Below are positions 17,277 to 26,100 of a stretch of 64,000 nucleotides of DNA, one piece after another. Each line of letters begins with the position of its first letter. Position 1 is the stretch's first letter. A model generated the notes under the pieces. It was not told where the DNA came from and made no database searches. It saw nothing but the letters and a program-made list of their open reading frames with translations. Origin of the DNA: Sorangium sp051521495 (GTDB lineage: Bacteria > Myxococcota_A > Polyangia > Polyangiales > Polyangiaceae); assembly GCF_051521495.1 (NCBI RefSeq), contig NZ_CP150355.1, positions 1,984,001 through 2,048,000 of the forward strand, given 5' to 3'. The translations under genes and the position numbers were made by a program.

Positions 17277-20129
17277 ATGGCTACCCCGAACAATCACGGA
17301 TCGCTCCGCATCAAGCTGCTGCGCCTGATCCTGGGCGCTCTGTTGCTGCTCGGGGGCACCACGCTGCTCGCGAGCGGCGCGCTCATCTATTCGACGGATC
17401 GTGCCGTTCAGGCCAAGCGTGAGCAGGAGCTCCTGAGCGGTCTCGAAGAGAAGGCGCGCCTGCTCGGCTTCAATCAGGCGCTCGCGCTGCGCAGCCTTGT
17501 GGCGGACAACCTCTTCGGGGATGTCAAGGCGCTCATCCACCAGACCGTCTCGGAGAACAACGACATCGCCTACGGGTTGTTCTTCGACGCGGAGAACCGG
17601 GTTTGGGCGGCGAGCGGCTTGACGCGGGCGAACGCCTCGAACGACGCGCTCGGGGTGGCGGCGCCGAACCTCACGGCGGCGGATCTCGAGGCCCTCGGCA
17701 TCAGCACAGCGCACCAGTCCCGGCTCGTGCTGCGGCGGCGGCAGAACCCCCTCGGCGGGGATGACGTCCTCGAGGTCGCGGCCCCGGTCGTCTCGGAGGG
17801 GACCCACGCCGGGACCGTGATCTACGGCATCAGCACGAAGAGCGTCGTCGATCACATGGTCCAGGCCCGGAACCTCGCCGCGAGCCGGCTCGCGACCACG
17901 CTCGGCCTGATCGTGGCGCTGATCATCGGCAGCGTGGCGGCCAGCTATTTCGTCGTCAAGCGGGTCGCCGTCCACATCACGGAGCCTCTGCTCGCGCTGC
18001 GCACGGCGGCGGGGGCCATCGCCACCGGGCTCCGCTCGAGCGCGCCGCCGACCGAATCGCCCGTCGCGGATCGGAAGAAGTGGGAGCGCGTGCAGATCAC
18101 GAGCGGCGACGAGCTCGAGCTGCTCGGCGCGGCGTTCAACAGCATGGTCGAGGCGAACGAGCAGGCGTTCGAGGAGCTGCGCGTGAAGACCGAGCAGGCC
18201 CTCGAGGCGTCCCGGATGAAGAGCGAGTTCCTCGCCAACATGAGCCACGAGATCCGGACGCCGATGAACGGGATCCTCGGGGTCATCCGGCTCATGCAGA
18301 ACCAGACGCTCGACGGCAAGATGCGGCGCTACGTGGAGACCGTCGACGCCTCCGCGAACACGTTGATGTCGATCATCAACGACGTCCTCGACTTCTCGAA
18401 GCTCGAGGCCGGCAAGTACGTGGCGCAGCACGTCTCCTACGATCTGCGCCTCGTCATCCAGGAGGTCGCGGAGCTGATGGCGAGCCAGGCGCACGAGAAG
18501 GGGCTCGAGCTCGTGTACCGCGTCGAGCGCCGCGTCCCCACCGGCGTCGTGGGCGACCCCGACCGGTTCCGCCAGGTGCTGACCAACCTGGTCGGCAACG
18601 CGATCAAGTTCACCGATCGCGGAGAGGTGCTGATCGACGCCGCGACGTCTCAGCAGGACAAGACGTCCGCGCTCATCAAGCTCGCCGTGGTCGACACCGG
18701 CCCCGGCATCGCGGCCGAGGACCAGAAGAAGCTCTTCGCGGCCTTCTCGCAGGTGGACGGCTCGCTGGTCCGCAAGCACGGCGGCACGGGTCTGGGGCTC
18801 GCGATCAGCAAGCGCCTGGTCGAGGTCATGGGCGGCGAGGTCGGCCTCGACAGCACGCCGGGGCAGGGGAGCCGGTTCTGGTTCACGATCAGGGTCGGCG
18901 TCACGGCCGGAGGCGAGCAGATCCGGTCCGCCGAGTGGGCGAGCGGGCGCCGCGCGCTCGTGGTGGAGAACAGCCGGAGCTGGCGCGACGTCGTGGTGGA
19001 GCACCTGGTGGCCTGGGGCTTCGACGCCGAGTCCGCGACCTCAGGCAGAGACGCCATCAACCGGCTGGAGCTCGCGGTGCTGGAGAGGCGGCCGTTCAGC
19101 GCCGCCGTCGTCGGCGTCCAGATGGACGATCTCGGCCTCGAGGAGTTTCTCAGGACGATCCAGTCAGTCCCGGCGTTGCAGACGTTGCCCGTGGTGGCGC
19201 TCTACCACATGGGCTCGAGCGTGACGTTGAGCGGGCTGGACTCCAGCATGGTCACGCAGCTCCCCAAGCCGCTCCGCGTCTCCGAGCTGTACAACACGCT
19301 GCAGAGCGCGCTCACGGGCGCCTCGACCCCGCCGATCAGCAAGCCCGGCGCGGAGCCGGGCAAGATCGCGAGCAAGCTCCCCGTGCTGGTCGTCGATGAC
19401 AACGAGATCAACCGTTACGTGGCGATGGAGCAGGTGGAGCAGCTCGGCCTGCGCGTCGAGACCGCGTGCAACGGCCAGGAGGCCCTCGAGTGCGTCAAGC
19501 GGAAGCAGTACGTCGCCGTGCTCATGGACTGCCAGATGCCGGTGATGGACGGGTACACCGCCACCCAGGAGATCCGCGCCTGGGAGAGATCGAAGAACCG
19601 CCACACGGTGATCATCGCGCTGACGGCGCACGCGCTCGTCGGCGAGCGCGACCGGGTGCTCGCCGCGGGGATGGATGACTACCTCGCCAAGCCGGTACGT
19701 CCTCAATCGCTGCAGAAGACCTTGTGGAAGCACGTGGTCCTGAGCCGGGACGAGCCCGGGTCGTCACCTTCGCTCCCCCGTGTCGACGAGGAGGAGTCGG
19801 TGGACGCGCCCGTGCTCGACCCGGAAGTCCCGCGCTCGCGGAAGCTGATCGAGCTCGTCCTCAAGAACGTCCCGGTGCAGCTGGATGGCCTGGAGGGCGT
19901 CATCCGGGACGCCGCGGCTGCGGAGATCAAGGCGAGCGCCCACAAGCTGAAGGGCAGTATGCTCTCGATCGGCGCGTCGCGCGTCGCGGCGCTCGCGGAG
20001 AAGATGCAGCACGCCGCCGGTCGGGGCGACGTGCCGCATCCCGACGACCTCGCCCGGCTACGGGCGGAGTTCGATTCGGTTAGCATTGCCCTGAAGGAGG
20101 AGCTCGCCGCGACCGCCAAGGCGACGTGA
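17277..20129 (+). CDS. hybrid sensor histidine kinase with degenerate and intact receivers and Hpt
   Basis: The 950-residue membrane kinase has: TM1 near residues 18-38; a periplasmic sensor region to about 200; TM2 near 203-225 with a HAMP-like linker; HisKA with His324 in FLANMSHEIRTPMNG; and HATPase_c with the N box (NLVGNAIKFTD), G1 (DTGPGIA) and G2 (GGTGLGLAI). A receiver-like domain at 558-680 follows, in which the acceptor position reads VVGVQM, so the phospho-Asp is missing. A full receiver has VVDDN and Asp751 in LMDCQMP, and an Hpt domain has His889 in SAHKLKGSM. This is a BarA/ArcB-like phosphorelay in one chain. It follows the stand-alone receiver by 5 bp and two binding-protein genes, which may present its ligand. 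The final output is not encoded here. Confidence 0.93.
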   Translation: MATPNNHGSLRIKLLRLILGALLLLGGTTLLASGALIYSTDRAVQAKREQELLSGLEEKARLLGFNQALALRSLVADNLFGDVKALIHQTVSENNDIAYGLFFDAENRVWAASGLTRANASNDALGVAAPNLTAADLEALGISTAHQSRLVLRRRQNPLGGDDVLEVAAPVVSEGTHAGTVIYGISTKSVVDHMVQARNLAASRLATTLGLIVALIIGSVAASYFVVKRVAVHITEPLLALRTAAGAIATGLRSSAPPTESPVADRKKWERVQITSGDELELLGAAFNSMVEANEQAFEELRVKTEQALEASRMKSEFLANMSHEIRTPMNGILGVIRLMQNQTLDGKMRRYVETVDASANTLMSIINDVLDFSKLEAGKYVAQHVSYDLRLVIQEVAELMASQAHEKGLELVYRVERRVPTGVVGDPDRFRQVLTNLVGNAIKFTDRGEVLIDAATSQQDKTSALIKLAVVDTGPGIAAEDQKKLFAAFSQVDGSLVRKHGGTGLGLAISKRLVEVMGGEVGLDSTPGQGSRFWFTIRVGVTAGGEQIRSAEWASGRRALVVENSRSWRDVVVEHLVAWGFDAESATSGRDAINRLELAVLERRPFSAAVVGVQMDDLGLEEFLRTIQSVPALQTLPVVALYHMGSSVTLSGLDSSMVTQLPKPLRVSELYNTLQSALTGASTPPISKPGAEPGKIASKLPVLVVDDNEINRYVAMEQVEQLGLRVETACNGQEALECVKRKQYVAVLMDCQMPVMDGYTATQEIRAWERSKNRHTVIIALTAHALVGERDRVLAAGMDDYLAKPVRPQSLQKTLWKHVVLSRDEPGSSPSLPRVDEEESVDAPVLDPEVPRSRKLIELVLKNVPVQLDGLEGVIRDAAAAEIKASAHKLKGSMLSIGASRVAALAEKMQHAAGRGDVPHPDDLARLRAEFDSVSIALKEELAATAKAT

Positions 20130-20180
20130 CGATCGCCCCGAATCGACCATGGACGAAGGTCTGGAGCCCACTGTACCCGC

Positions 20181-22370
20181 ATGATGCATGCCTCGCTCGA
20201 AACCAGGTGGATGATTGCGCTGGTGATCGCTGCGCTCCCCGGTGTCGCATGGGCCCAGCCGACGACCCCGACGGCGTCGGGAGCGCCGAAGACGGCGGGG
20301 AGTGAGCGGCGCAATGACGCGCTCGAGGACGTCGACCTTCTCAGGCTGCTCGACGTCGAGGTGTCCACTGCCACCAAGACGCTGGAGACCCTCGACGACG
20401 CGCCCGCCATCATGACGGCGATCACCGCGGAGGAGATCCAGCGCTGGGGATACCAGAGCGTCGGCGAGGTGCTGGAGCACGTCGTCGGCTTCTATCTCAT
20501 CGACGATCACATCCTGCCGAACGCCGGCGTGCAGGGGATGACGGGCGGGCTGGGGGCCGAGAGCGGCGGGATCAAGGTGATGATCAACGGGCGATCGACC
20601 GCTTTCCGGACCACCAGCGGCAACTGGCTGGGCACGGAGCTGATCCCGCTGTCGGCCATCAAGCAGATCGAGATCGTCCGCGGCCCTGCGTCGGCGCTCT
20701 ATGGCGCGGATGCGTTCCTCGGCGTCGTCAATATCATCACCCTCGATCCGGAGGACATTCCCTTCGTCGACGGCACGGTGCAGGTCGGCGTGACGAAGGA
20801 CCACCCGAGCGGCCGCGTCGACGCGGTGGGAGGCACGTTCACAGACCGCTTCCACATGATGCTGACGGCCGCGGGGGAGCTCGATGATCGAAGTGGCCTG
20901 CAGATGCCTGGCGAGTCTCCGGCGCCCCGTATCCCGCCGTATCATGCGGGACGGCTGGACGCCCAGAACCTGGAGCGCATGTCGGGCGTCGTCGGGGGGC
21001 GCATCGGGTATCGCCACCCGGAGCGGGGGCACCACCTCGTCCTGAGCGCCTACTGGTCGGGCCTCCGGCGCGGCGGGGATTTCGCGCAATGGGCGCAGCT
21101 CACCGGCGGTAAGGACAGCTTCGGGCGCGCGTCGGGCACCGTGGTCAGCCTTCAGCAGCGTCGCGTGGCCGTCGACGGGCTCCTCCAAGTCAACCGGGAG
21201 CTCGGGTTCGCGGTGCAGGGGATGTACTTTCAGGGCGGCGTCCTGCCCGACGACCGCGTCGATGTCGCCGGCGGCTGGTACTACATCGAGCGGCGCATGG
21301 CGTATCGTGGGGTGGACGCGAGCGTCGAGGCCCGGTGGGTTCCGTGGGACCGATTCAATGTGATATTGAATCTGGAATCCATCTACGACAACGAGGACCT
21401 TCCGTCGTTCCGGCGGGTCAGCAAGCTGACAGGGCAATCCTTCGGCTCGCCGGAGCGGGAGCGGCTCTCGGCCGAGCTGGTGGACATCGGGGCGCTCCTT
21501 AGCGCCAACCTGAAGGTGCTCGACCCGTGGCTGAAGCTGACGGGGGGGCTCCGCTACGATCATCACAGCAAGTACGGCAATCAGCTGACCGGTCGATTCG
21601 GGGCGACCTCGCACCTCGGGAAGACGGTCGTGGCCAAGCTGCTGTACGGTAGCGCCTTCAAGGCGCCGTCCCCGTATTTGCTCTTTGCCGAGCCGCTCGT
21701 GCCGGGCGACGTGATCGGGAACGAGGACCTCTCGCCGCAGCTCATCCACACCATGGATGCGGAGCTGACGTGGAGGCCTGCGACCTGGCTCTCGGCGAGC
21801 ACGGGGGTGTCGTACAGCATCCTGAACGACAAGGCGGAGTTCGTTCCGCGGGGCATCAACCAGACGGCCCAGAATGTGGCTAGCCAGAAGTCCTTGCTCT
21901 GGTCGACCCGCGCCGATGTGAGAAAAGGCGATGCCTTCGGGGGCTATGCGTCGTTCGAGGCCGTCCACTCCACCCGGGACACTGGCCAGGTGGGGTACCA
22001 GGCGGAGCTGGTCGGTTCGTCGATGGTCGCCTACCCGAGCTGGACCGCCCGAGCCGGGGCTTATGTGAAGCTGCCGTCGCCGAGGTCCGTGCCGCTGGAG
22101 CTCTCGACGCAAGGCATCCTCGTCGGGCCCCGACGGTCCGCCGAGGCGAGCACCCTGGAGGCCGGCGGCGCCTTCGAGCTGCCCACGTACGTCAGGTGGA
22201 ACGCCAGCCTCGTCGCGCGCGATCTGTGGCTCATCCCGGGCCACGAGACGACCGTGGCCGTGCGCGCCAAGAACATCCTCGGCGCCACCGGTCCGGACCC
22301 CGGCTTCTCGGGCTTCGAGTACCCGCTCTCGCCGCGCGAGATCTTCCTCGAGCTACGGCACCGCTACTGA
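20181..22370 (+). CDS. TonB-dependent outer-membrane receptor
   Basis: The 729-residue product has a signal peptide cut near AWAQ and a plug domain: LDVEVSTATKTLETLDDAPA, ITAEEIQRWGYQSVGEVLE, GIKVMINGRS, and the closing IEIVRGPASALYGADAFLG and NIIT. A 22-strand-type barrel of about 550 residues follows, with the TonB-dependent end IFLELRHRY. The N-terminal DVEVSTATK stretch resembles the TonB-box region of vitamin B12/colicin-type receptors common in myxobacteria. The gene lies 51 bp after the hybrid kinase in the same direction, so uptake and signalling of the same compound is a reasonable inference. The substrate is not known. A symmetric hairpin follows its stop. Confidence 0.92.
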   Translation: MMHASLETRWMIALVIAALPGVAWAQPTTPTASGAPKTAGSERRNDALEDVDLLRLLDVEVSTATKTLETLDDAPAIMTAITAEEIQRWGYQSVGEVLEHVVGFYLIDDHILPNAGVQGMTGGLGAESGGIKVMINGRSTAFRTTSGNWLGTELIPLSAIKQIEIVRGPASALYGADAFLGVVNIITLDPEDIPFVDGTVQVGVTKDHPSGRVDAVGGTFTDRFHMMLTAAGELDDRSGLQMPGESPAPRIPPYHAGRLDAQNLERMSGVVGGRIGYRHPERGHHLVLSAYWSGLRRGGDFAQWAQLTGGKDSFGRASGTVVSLQQRRVAVDGLLQVNRELGFAVQGMYFQGGVLPDDRVDVAGGWYYIERRMAYRGVDASVEARWVPWDRFNVILNLESIYDNEDLPSFRRVSKLTGQSFGSPERERLSAELVDIGALLSANLKVLDPWLKLTGGLRYDHHSKYGNQLTGRFGATSHLGKTVVAKLLYGSAFKAPSPYLLFAEPLVPGDVIGNEDLSPQLIHTMDAELTWRPATWLSASTGVSYSILNDKAEFVPRGINQTAQNVASQKSLLWSTRADVRKGDAFGGYASFEAVHSTRDTGQVGYQAELVGSSMVAYPSWTARAGAYVKLPSPRSVPLELSTQGILVGPRRSAEASTLEAGGAFELPTYVRWNASLVARDLWLIPGHETTVAVRAKNILGATGPDPGFSGFEYPLSPREIFLELRHRY

Positions 22371-22379
22371 GCTGCGGGG

Positions 22380-22407
22380 CTCGCGGCGAGGGCGGCCTCG
22401 CCGCGAG
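22380..22407. terminator. bidirectional terminator hairpin
   Basis: CTCGCGGCGAG-GGCGGC-CTCGCCGCGAG, a perfect 11-bp stem, fills the 38-bp gap between the convergent TonB receptor and binding-protein genes and should act on both transcripts. Confidence 0.75.
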
Positions 22408-22408
22408 A

Positions 22409-23791
22409 TCATTTCTGGATCACGCATTGGGCGTCGAAGGGGTCGAGATCGACGAAGCGATCGCCGTCGATCTTCCACCTTTGCATGATGTGATTCTGGC
22501 TCGCCCCGTACCCGTCGAATTCGTATTCGGCGGCTGCCCCGACGTACCGGAGAGGGATCCCCTCGCGGAGCTTGGCCATCGCCTTCTTCAGATCCCACCA
22601 CACCGCCACGTCGTTCTTGGGGTCGTTGAGCTCGAGGATCTTCTGCCGCAGCTCATGCCCGGACGTAATGACCTTCCCGGTGGTCGCCTGGCCGTACACG
22701 AGGCCCATCGCGATGAGGACGACGCCGTCGTAATAAAAGTGCGCTGCGGGGAACGGGAGCTCGCCGTTCCACCGGTGGGAGAAGCGATGGGTGAAGCCGT
22801 CGGCGTTATAGGTCCTGCACTCGAGCGCCTCTCCGGTTTCGTCCAGGGGGCGGCACTCGCTGCGCAGGCTGAGCGAGGGCGAGATGCCGTAGGAGCCGTC
22901 GAGGGTGCCTTGAGGGATGTTGGCGAGGAACACCTCGGTGTGCAATGCAGGGCCGAGGAGCCACGTGCCCGGGCGTCCGCCGACGGTCCACTCGGTCACG
23001 ATGGTCGAGGCGGCGGCGGGATAGGCGGCCAGCAGCGTGCGGCCGGCGTCCGATTTGAAGGCCGATTCGATCTTGCTCGTATACGTCGTCTGGCCCGATC
23101 TGAACCGAACCGACGGGAGGATCCTGCCGTCGAGCGCCGCGAAGTGCGTCGTGAACTCGGTGCTGACGCTGGCGTTGTAGTCGTCCCGCGCTGCGAGGCT
23201 GTTCGCGGTGCGGACGCCCTCGCGAGCGATGTATTTCGCGAGCGCGCAGCCGATGGCGAACGGGGAGGGGGCGAGCCGTATCCAGCCGCCCTCGTCCTCT
23301 CGGCGCGCGACGGAGGGCGCGGCATAACCCGGCATCATGTGGAGGATGTCCTCCTTCTTCACCTCGATCGCGATGGTGCGGGCGAGATCGTTCTCTTCGG
23401 GCCCTACCAGGTAGCGGACCTCATCCTTGTAGATCAGCGAGAGTAGCTGGTCGAGCCCGCTCTCAGGGTTCGAGTGGCTGTCTCGGCTCACGAGGTCGAA
23501 CGGCTTCCCGTCGAGCCCGCCCGCGGCGTTCACGTCTTCGACCGCGAGCAACATGGCCTGCTCGAGGTTGCGGCCGATGGCCGACTCGCTCCCAGAAAAG
23601 GGCAGGAGGGCCCCGATGACGACGGCGTTCTCCGGGTGATCGGGCTCCGTCGACGAGCATGACGCCGAGAGCAGGGACGCGAGTCCCACAAGCAGGCCGG
23701 TCTCCGTACAGCGCATGCGTCGCCTGCGCGCGCCGAGCCACATACCGGCTCTACGAAGGCAGTCCCGAACGGTAGGCATCCCAGGGTACAT
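22409..23791 (-). CDS. branched-chain-amino-acid-type (Peripla_BP_6) binding lipoprotein
   Basis: The 460-residue product carries a lipoprotein signal (GLLVGLASLLSASC). A type I periplasmic binding fold follows: VVIGALLPFSGSESAIGRN, LAVEDVNAAGGLDGKPFDLV, DEVRYLVGPEEND, SLAARDDYNASVSTEFTTHF and LEAAYPAAAS-like lobes, with FPAAHFYYDGVVLIAMGL near the end. This is the LivJ/amide-binding family. No permease genes adjoin it. ATG 23791 was chosen because AAGGA sits 7 nt upstream; starts at 23743 or 23716 would give a shorter signal n-region. It converges on the TonB receptor gene. It is the third orphan binding protein in 9 kb, strengthening the case that this region is devoted to ligand sensing. 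Confidence 0.85.
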   Translation of the reverse strand: MYPGMPTVRDCLRRAGMWLGARRRRMRCTETGLLVGLASLLSASCSSTEPDHPENAVVIGALLPFSGSESAIGRNLEQAMLLAVEDVNAAGGLDGKPFDLVSRDSHSNPESGLDQLLSLIYKDEVRYLVGPEENDLARTIAIEVKKEDILHMMPGYAAPSVARREDEGGWIRLAPSPFAIGCALAKYIAREGVRTANSLAARDDYNASVSTEFTTHFAALDGRILPSVRFRSGQTTYTSKIESAFKSDAGRTLLAAYPAAASTIVTEWTVGGRPGTWLLGPALHTEVFLANIPQGTLDGSYGISPSLSLRSECRPLDETGEALECRTYNADGFTHRFSHRWNGELPFPAAHFYYDGVVLIAMGLVYGQATTGKVITSGHELRQKILELNDPKNDVAVWWDLKKAMAKLREGIPLRYVGAAAEYEFDGYGASQNHIMQRWKIDGDRFVDLDPFDAQCVIQK

Positions 23792-24081
23792 GGTTGTCCT
23801 TGGACACGATGACATCGCATTGAGGACGGAGCTGTCAAGGGTTATGGGGGCAATGCGAACCACAGGGTTCGCTATTTGCTTTCAGCGATCGGTGTCCGTT
23901 GAACGCGGCTTTGGGGCTGCGGTGCGAGCGTGACCGAGAGAGCGGGACCCCAGGGCCGGGCGCTGGCCGCGGGGTCGTGTCGTGGCCGACGCCCCGGTCG
24001 GGTCCCCTCGCTCGGATCCTGATGGACGCCCGCCGCTCATCGGCGAAACCTTTGCCGACCGCCCGTGTCCAAGGAGACGTG

Positions 24082-25782
24082 ATGCCCTCGAAACCTCGCT
24101 CGATCTTCGCCTTCAACGCCCTCGCCGCCGCGATGGGGCTCTCCCTCGCGGCGTGCGCCGTGGCGCCTCCGCCCGCGCCGAACGCGCCGGTCTCGCCGGG
24201 CGCCGGCGGCGCGGCGACCCCGCCGCCGGCGCCGCTCCCGGAGGAAGAGGCCTTCGCCGTCCACGGCACGCTCAAGGACGAGTGGCTCCCGATCCTGAAG
24301 CCGGCGCCCTTCGACCCGAAGACCGCGCTGGTCCCGCCGGCGCCGGCCGGCGTGCCCGCCGCGCCGCGCGCCTGCGAGGCGTTCGCGCGGCGCGCCCCGG
24401 TCGCGCCCGCCCAGCCCTGCGGCGACGCGCAGGGCGCGCTCGACGCGCTCGACGCCGCGCTCGCCGAGGACGACGCCGCGAAGCGCGACGCGCGGCTCGC
24501 GGGCGTCGAGGCGTGCGCGGGCCTCGAGGCGGGCCTCGCGCGCGCGCTCCGGGCCGAGCTCGCGCCCATCGCCTGCGGCGACGCGATCGCCGCGCCATTT
24601 CTCGAGTCGCCGCCCGCCGCGCTCCGGGGCGATCTCTACCAGGTGCTGCTCGGCCTTACGCTTTCTGCCCGGCTCGCGCGCACCGCGACCGAGCCGCCCG
24701 CGCTGCGGCCGCCCTACGATGTCCAGCGCGTCCTCGCGTTCACCAAGGGGCCGCTCTTCGCGTGGGTGACGGATCAGGCGCGTGCGATCGAGGATCTCGG
24801 GCGGCTCGGGGTCGAGCTTCCGTTCTACGCGAAGGGCATCGTCGCCGTGGAGGCGGGGCGGGCCGACATGCGGCTCGTCGATGTGTTCCGGTCCGCGCCG
24901 CTGCCGGACGCCATGCGGAAGGACGCGGAGCTCGCGAACGTCTACTACGGGGAGCTCGATCAGCTGCTCGAGCCCTTGAAGGCCCGCGGCCGCGACGCCG
25001 CGCTCGTCGGCCTGCGCGAGCTCTCGTCGGTCGGCGTGCTCCACGACGCCCGCGTCGACAGCGCGCGCGACATGCTCTCCCGCCTCTACGGCGGCCGGCG
25101 CGTCGACGCGCTGGACGCGCTCGAGCTGCCGCCGCTTCCGGCGGTTGCCCCACCATCGTCGGCCGTCGAGCGGCTCGCGGCCCGCCTGCCGACGTACTAC
25201 GCGGGCCGCCTGATCGCGCCCGAGGCGGCGGCGCGGCCCGAGCTCCTGCGCGTCCTGCTCGGCCGGGGCGTCCCGCTCCAGCACCGCGCGGCGCTGCGCA
25301 CCGCGCAGCTCTCGCCCGAGTCGAGGCTCCTCTATGCGAGGGCGCGGCTCGAGCTTGGCCGGCTGTACTGGCGGGCCGTGGACTTCGATCAGGCGACGGC
25401 GCTGCTCGCGGCGTGGCCCAAGGACACCCCGCGCCCCGCCGAGGCGACGGCGCTGCTCGCGATCGCGCTCGGCCTGCGCAACGGACCCGAGGACGCGGCG
25501 CTCATGATGCGGCGGGCGCCGCTCACGGCGCTCGGCCTGGGCGATCTCGCGGCGCTCGACTGGGTGGCGCGCGCGAAGCCCGCCTCGGCGTACGCGGGCA
25601 TCGCGGCGTACGACGCGGCGCTCATCAAGCAGATCGCCGCCCCGCACGGCGCGGAAGGGAGCTACTGGTCCGACGTGGCGGCGCGCTTCCGCGAGGCGCA
25701 GGCGCTGCTGACGGGGCCGCTCGCGAAGGCGGCGGAGGAGAGGGCGCGGGCGGCCGACGAGATCGCGCGGGAGGCGCGGTGA
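24082..25782 (+). CDS. lipoprotein of unknown function, Ala-rich helical repeats
   Basis: The 566-residue product starts at ATG 24082 with AAGGAG 5 nt upstream. It has a model lipobox (LSLAAC, Cys25) and a Pro/Ala linker, then a long Ala/Leu/Arg-rich domain with helical hairpin character suggesting TPR- or SEL1-like repeats (LLYARARLELGRLYWRAVDF, LLAIALGLRNGPEDAALMM). Several cysteines occur in the first third (ACEAFA, PAQPCGDAQ, VEACAGLEAG, PIACGDAIA). I do not recognise a family. Part of its coding sequence (about 25199-25352) reappears as a degenerate copy at 28308-28444, beyond the defence genes. The gene itself appears complete. Confidence 0.75.
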   Translation: MPSKPRSIFAFNALAAAMGLSLAACAVAPPPAPNAPVSPGAGGAATPPPAPLPEEEAFAVHGTLKDEWLPILKPAPFDPKTALVPPAPAGVPAAPRACEAFARRAPVAPAQPCGDAQGALDALDAALAEDDAAKRDARLAGVEACAGLEAGLARALRAELAPIACGDAIAAPFLESPPAALRGDLYQVLLGLTLSARLARTATEPPALRPPYDVQRVLAFTKGPLFAWVTDQARAIEDLGRLGVELPFYAKGIVAVEAGRADMRLVDVFRSAPLPDAMRKDAELANVYYGELDQLLEPLKARGRDAALVGLRELSSVGVLHDARVDSARDMLSRLYGGRRVDALDALELPPLPAVAPPSSAVERLAARLPTYYAGRLIAPEAAARPELLRVLLGRGVPLQHRAALRTAQLSPESRLLYARARLELGRLYWRAVDFDQATALLAAWPKDTPRPAEATALLAIALGLRNGPEDAALMMRRAPLTALGLGDLAALDWVARAKPASAYAGIAAYDAALIKQIAAPHGAEGSYWSDVAARFREAQALLTGPLAKAAEERARAADEIAREAR

Positions 25783-25814
25783 GGCGCGCTCGCTTGTGTG
25801 CATAAGGGGCGACA

Positions 25815-26036
25815 TCAGCTCGTGGGGTCTTCCTACGGCGACAAGCCGGGATTGAATTGGGCCAATGTTAAATCTGTTGTTGTTGCTCTTCCCCCTCACC
25901 AACTGAGCGCGGGCTATTTCTCAGCCAACTCTGCGAGCTGATGAAAATCTGCGATGACCTCGAAGCCAGACTCCGGGCCCGCGACGAGAAGGCGGCCAAG
26001 CTCGCCGAGGCGCTCGTGGCGGAGGTCCTGGGCTAG
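25815..26036 (+). pseudogene. 3' remnant of type I restriction specificity subunit (hsdS-like), frameshifted
   Basis: Two adjoining frames together spell the C-terminal end of an HsdS target-recognition/coiled-coil region. The first reads GSSYGDKPGLNWANVKSVVV then ALPP (about 25830-25896). After a slip around 25897-25915 the second reads SQLCELMKICDDLEARLRAR and then DEKAAKLAEALVAEVLG to a stop at 26036. HsdS proteins characteristically end with KPG-x-N, a L(P)LPPLxEQ motif, and LMxLCDxLEAxL followed by a short helix. No other part of HsdS, nor HsdM or HsdR, is present. The DNA at 25850-25895 is also less GC-rich than its neighbours. I conclude this is a decayed fragment left by a lost restriction locus. 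Confidence 0.62.
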
Positions 26037-26100
26037 CCTCGTGCCTCCAGACGGGCGCACCGCGCGCACACCCGCGCGCCCGTTGCGGTAGGATGCCGCC

